5,190 nucleotides of DNA from DAOUGC01 sp034429695 (GTDB taxonomy: Bacteria; Chloroflexota; Anaerolineae; Anaerolineales; Anaerolineaceae): the NCBI GenBank assembly GCA_034429695.1, contig DAOUGC010000128.1, positions 1 to 5,190 of the forward strand. Reading direction: 5' to 3'. Each line of letters begins with the position of its first letter. The stretch's first letter is position 1. Positions 4,987-5,190 of the stretch are shown one piece after another. The notes below the pieces were generated by a model that ran no database searches, was not told where the DNA came from, and saw nothing but the letters and a program-made list of their open reading frames with translations. A program made the translations under genes and the position numbers.

Positions 4987-5190
4987 ACGTGGAAGCCCAA
5001 TCCTGACGGCGGTATTTCCCACCAAAATCCGCAGGTAATGGTATTGTCTTTGTTAATTTTGGAATATGTAACGTAATTAAGTCATATATTTCTGGTATAG
5101 TAATTGTAGTAATTCGTTGCTGCTTCTTCCCGGTTAACTCATCTTCAATTTTGTTCATCCAAGCCTTTCTTGAACTGGCTTGTCTTTTCG
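4949..5190 (-). CDS. Unrecognised open frame, truncated by the window edge
   Basis: On the - strand a frame is open from the window edge at 5190 to a TGA at 4949-4951, giving 79 residues without a stop; the first in-window ATG is at 5156-5158. The visible residues (for example MNKIEDELTGKKQQ, then ITIPEIYDLITLHIPKL) are charged and soluble, with lysine- and isoleucine-rich codons matching the AT-rich DNA. No family is recognised. The last dozen codons read antisense to the end of the preceding + strand gene, so the original C-terminus may be lost or the gene may be a decayed remnant. There is also a fair chance the frame is not coding. If real, the two genes converge with a 38-bp overlap. Confidence 0.4.
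   Translation of the reverse strand, partial: KRQASSRKAWMNKIEDELTGKKQQRITTITIPEIYDLITLHIPKLTKTIPLPADFGGKYRRQDWASTFTGDSLTPTGIV

Noticed and set aside
5009..5032. Hairpin after the last + strand gene (GCGG, bulged T, ATTT with AAATCCGC)
   Set aside because: No T tract follows on either strand, so it cannot be called a terminator; the bulge and AT pairs make it weak.
5022..5062. Inverted repeat CCAAAAT ... ATTTTGG in the AT-rich tail
   Set aside because: Seven AT-rich bases separated by 27 are easily expected by chance here and no transposon-end or target-duplication signature accompanies them.

Overview
This window looks like chromosomal DNA from a moderately GC-rich bacterium. The style of the LacI regulator and the two small uncharacterised proteins is reminiscent of Chloroflexota (Anaerolineae-like), but that placement rests on remembered family resemblance, not on a search. 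All clearly supported genes lie on the + strand. No RNA gene, CRISPR array or insertion sequence was seen.

Layout. 1-104: probable last codons of an upstream + strand gene, then a good intrinsic terminator. 105-225: promoter region of a LacI-family repressor gene, with a near-consensus promoter (TTGACT, 17 bp, TATAAT) and a perfect 14-bp operator-like palindrome on the last base of the -10 box and the start region. 226-1239: the repressor. 1240-1476: a 237-bp regulatory gap with a second, perfect 16-bp palindrome of the same type (CTGCAAACGTTTGCAG). 1477-3819: a two-gene unit made of an APH/choline-kinase-fold small-molecule phosphotransferase and a MepA-type MATE exporter, 6 bp apart, closed by a strong terminator at 3841-3877. 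3880-4986: two small conserved genes of unknown function (a DUF7000-like protein and a 160-aa protein), possibly driven by an extended -10 promoter. 4987-5190: abruptly AT-rich DNA with an unrecognised open frame on the - strand that runs off the window edge and overlaps the 3' end of the last + strand gene.

How the parts may work together (inference). The repressor probably binds both palindromes, so it controls itself and the kinase-exporter unit. A ligand, probably sugar-like or nucleoside-like as in most of this regulator family, would release it. One enzyme that can phosphorylate a small molecule plus one exporter that can expel one, under a ligand-sensing repressor, is the architecture expected of an inducible detoxification or antibiotic-resistance module. 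The substrate cannot be read from the sequence. This is the most interesting part of the window; each component belongs to a known superfamily, and the combination is what deserves testing.
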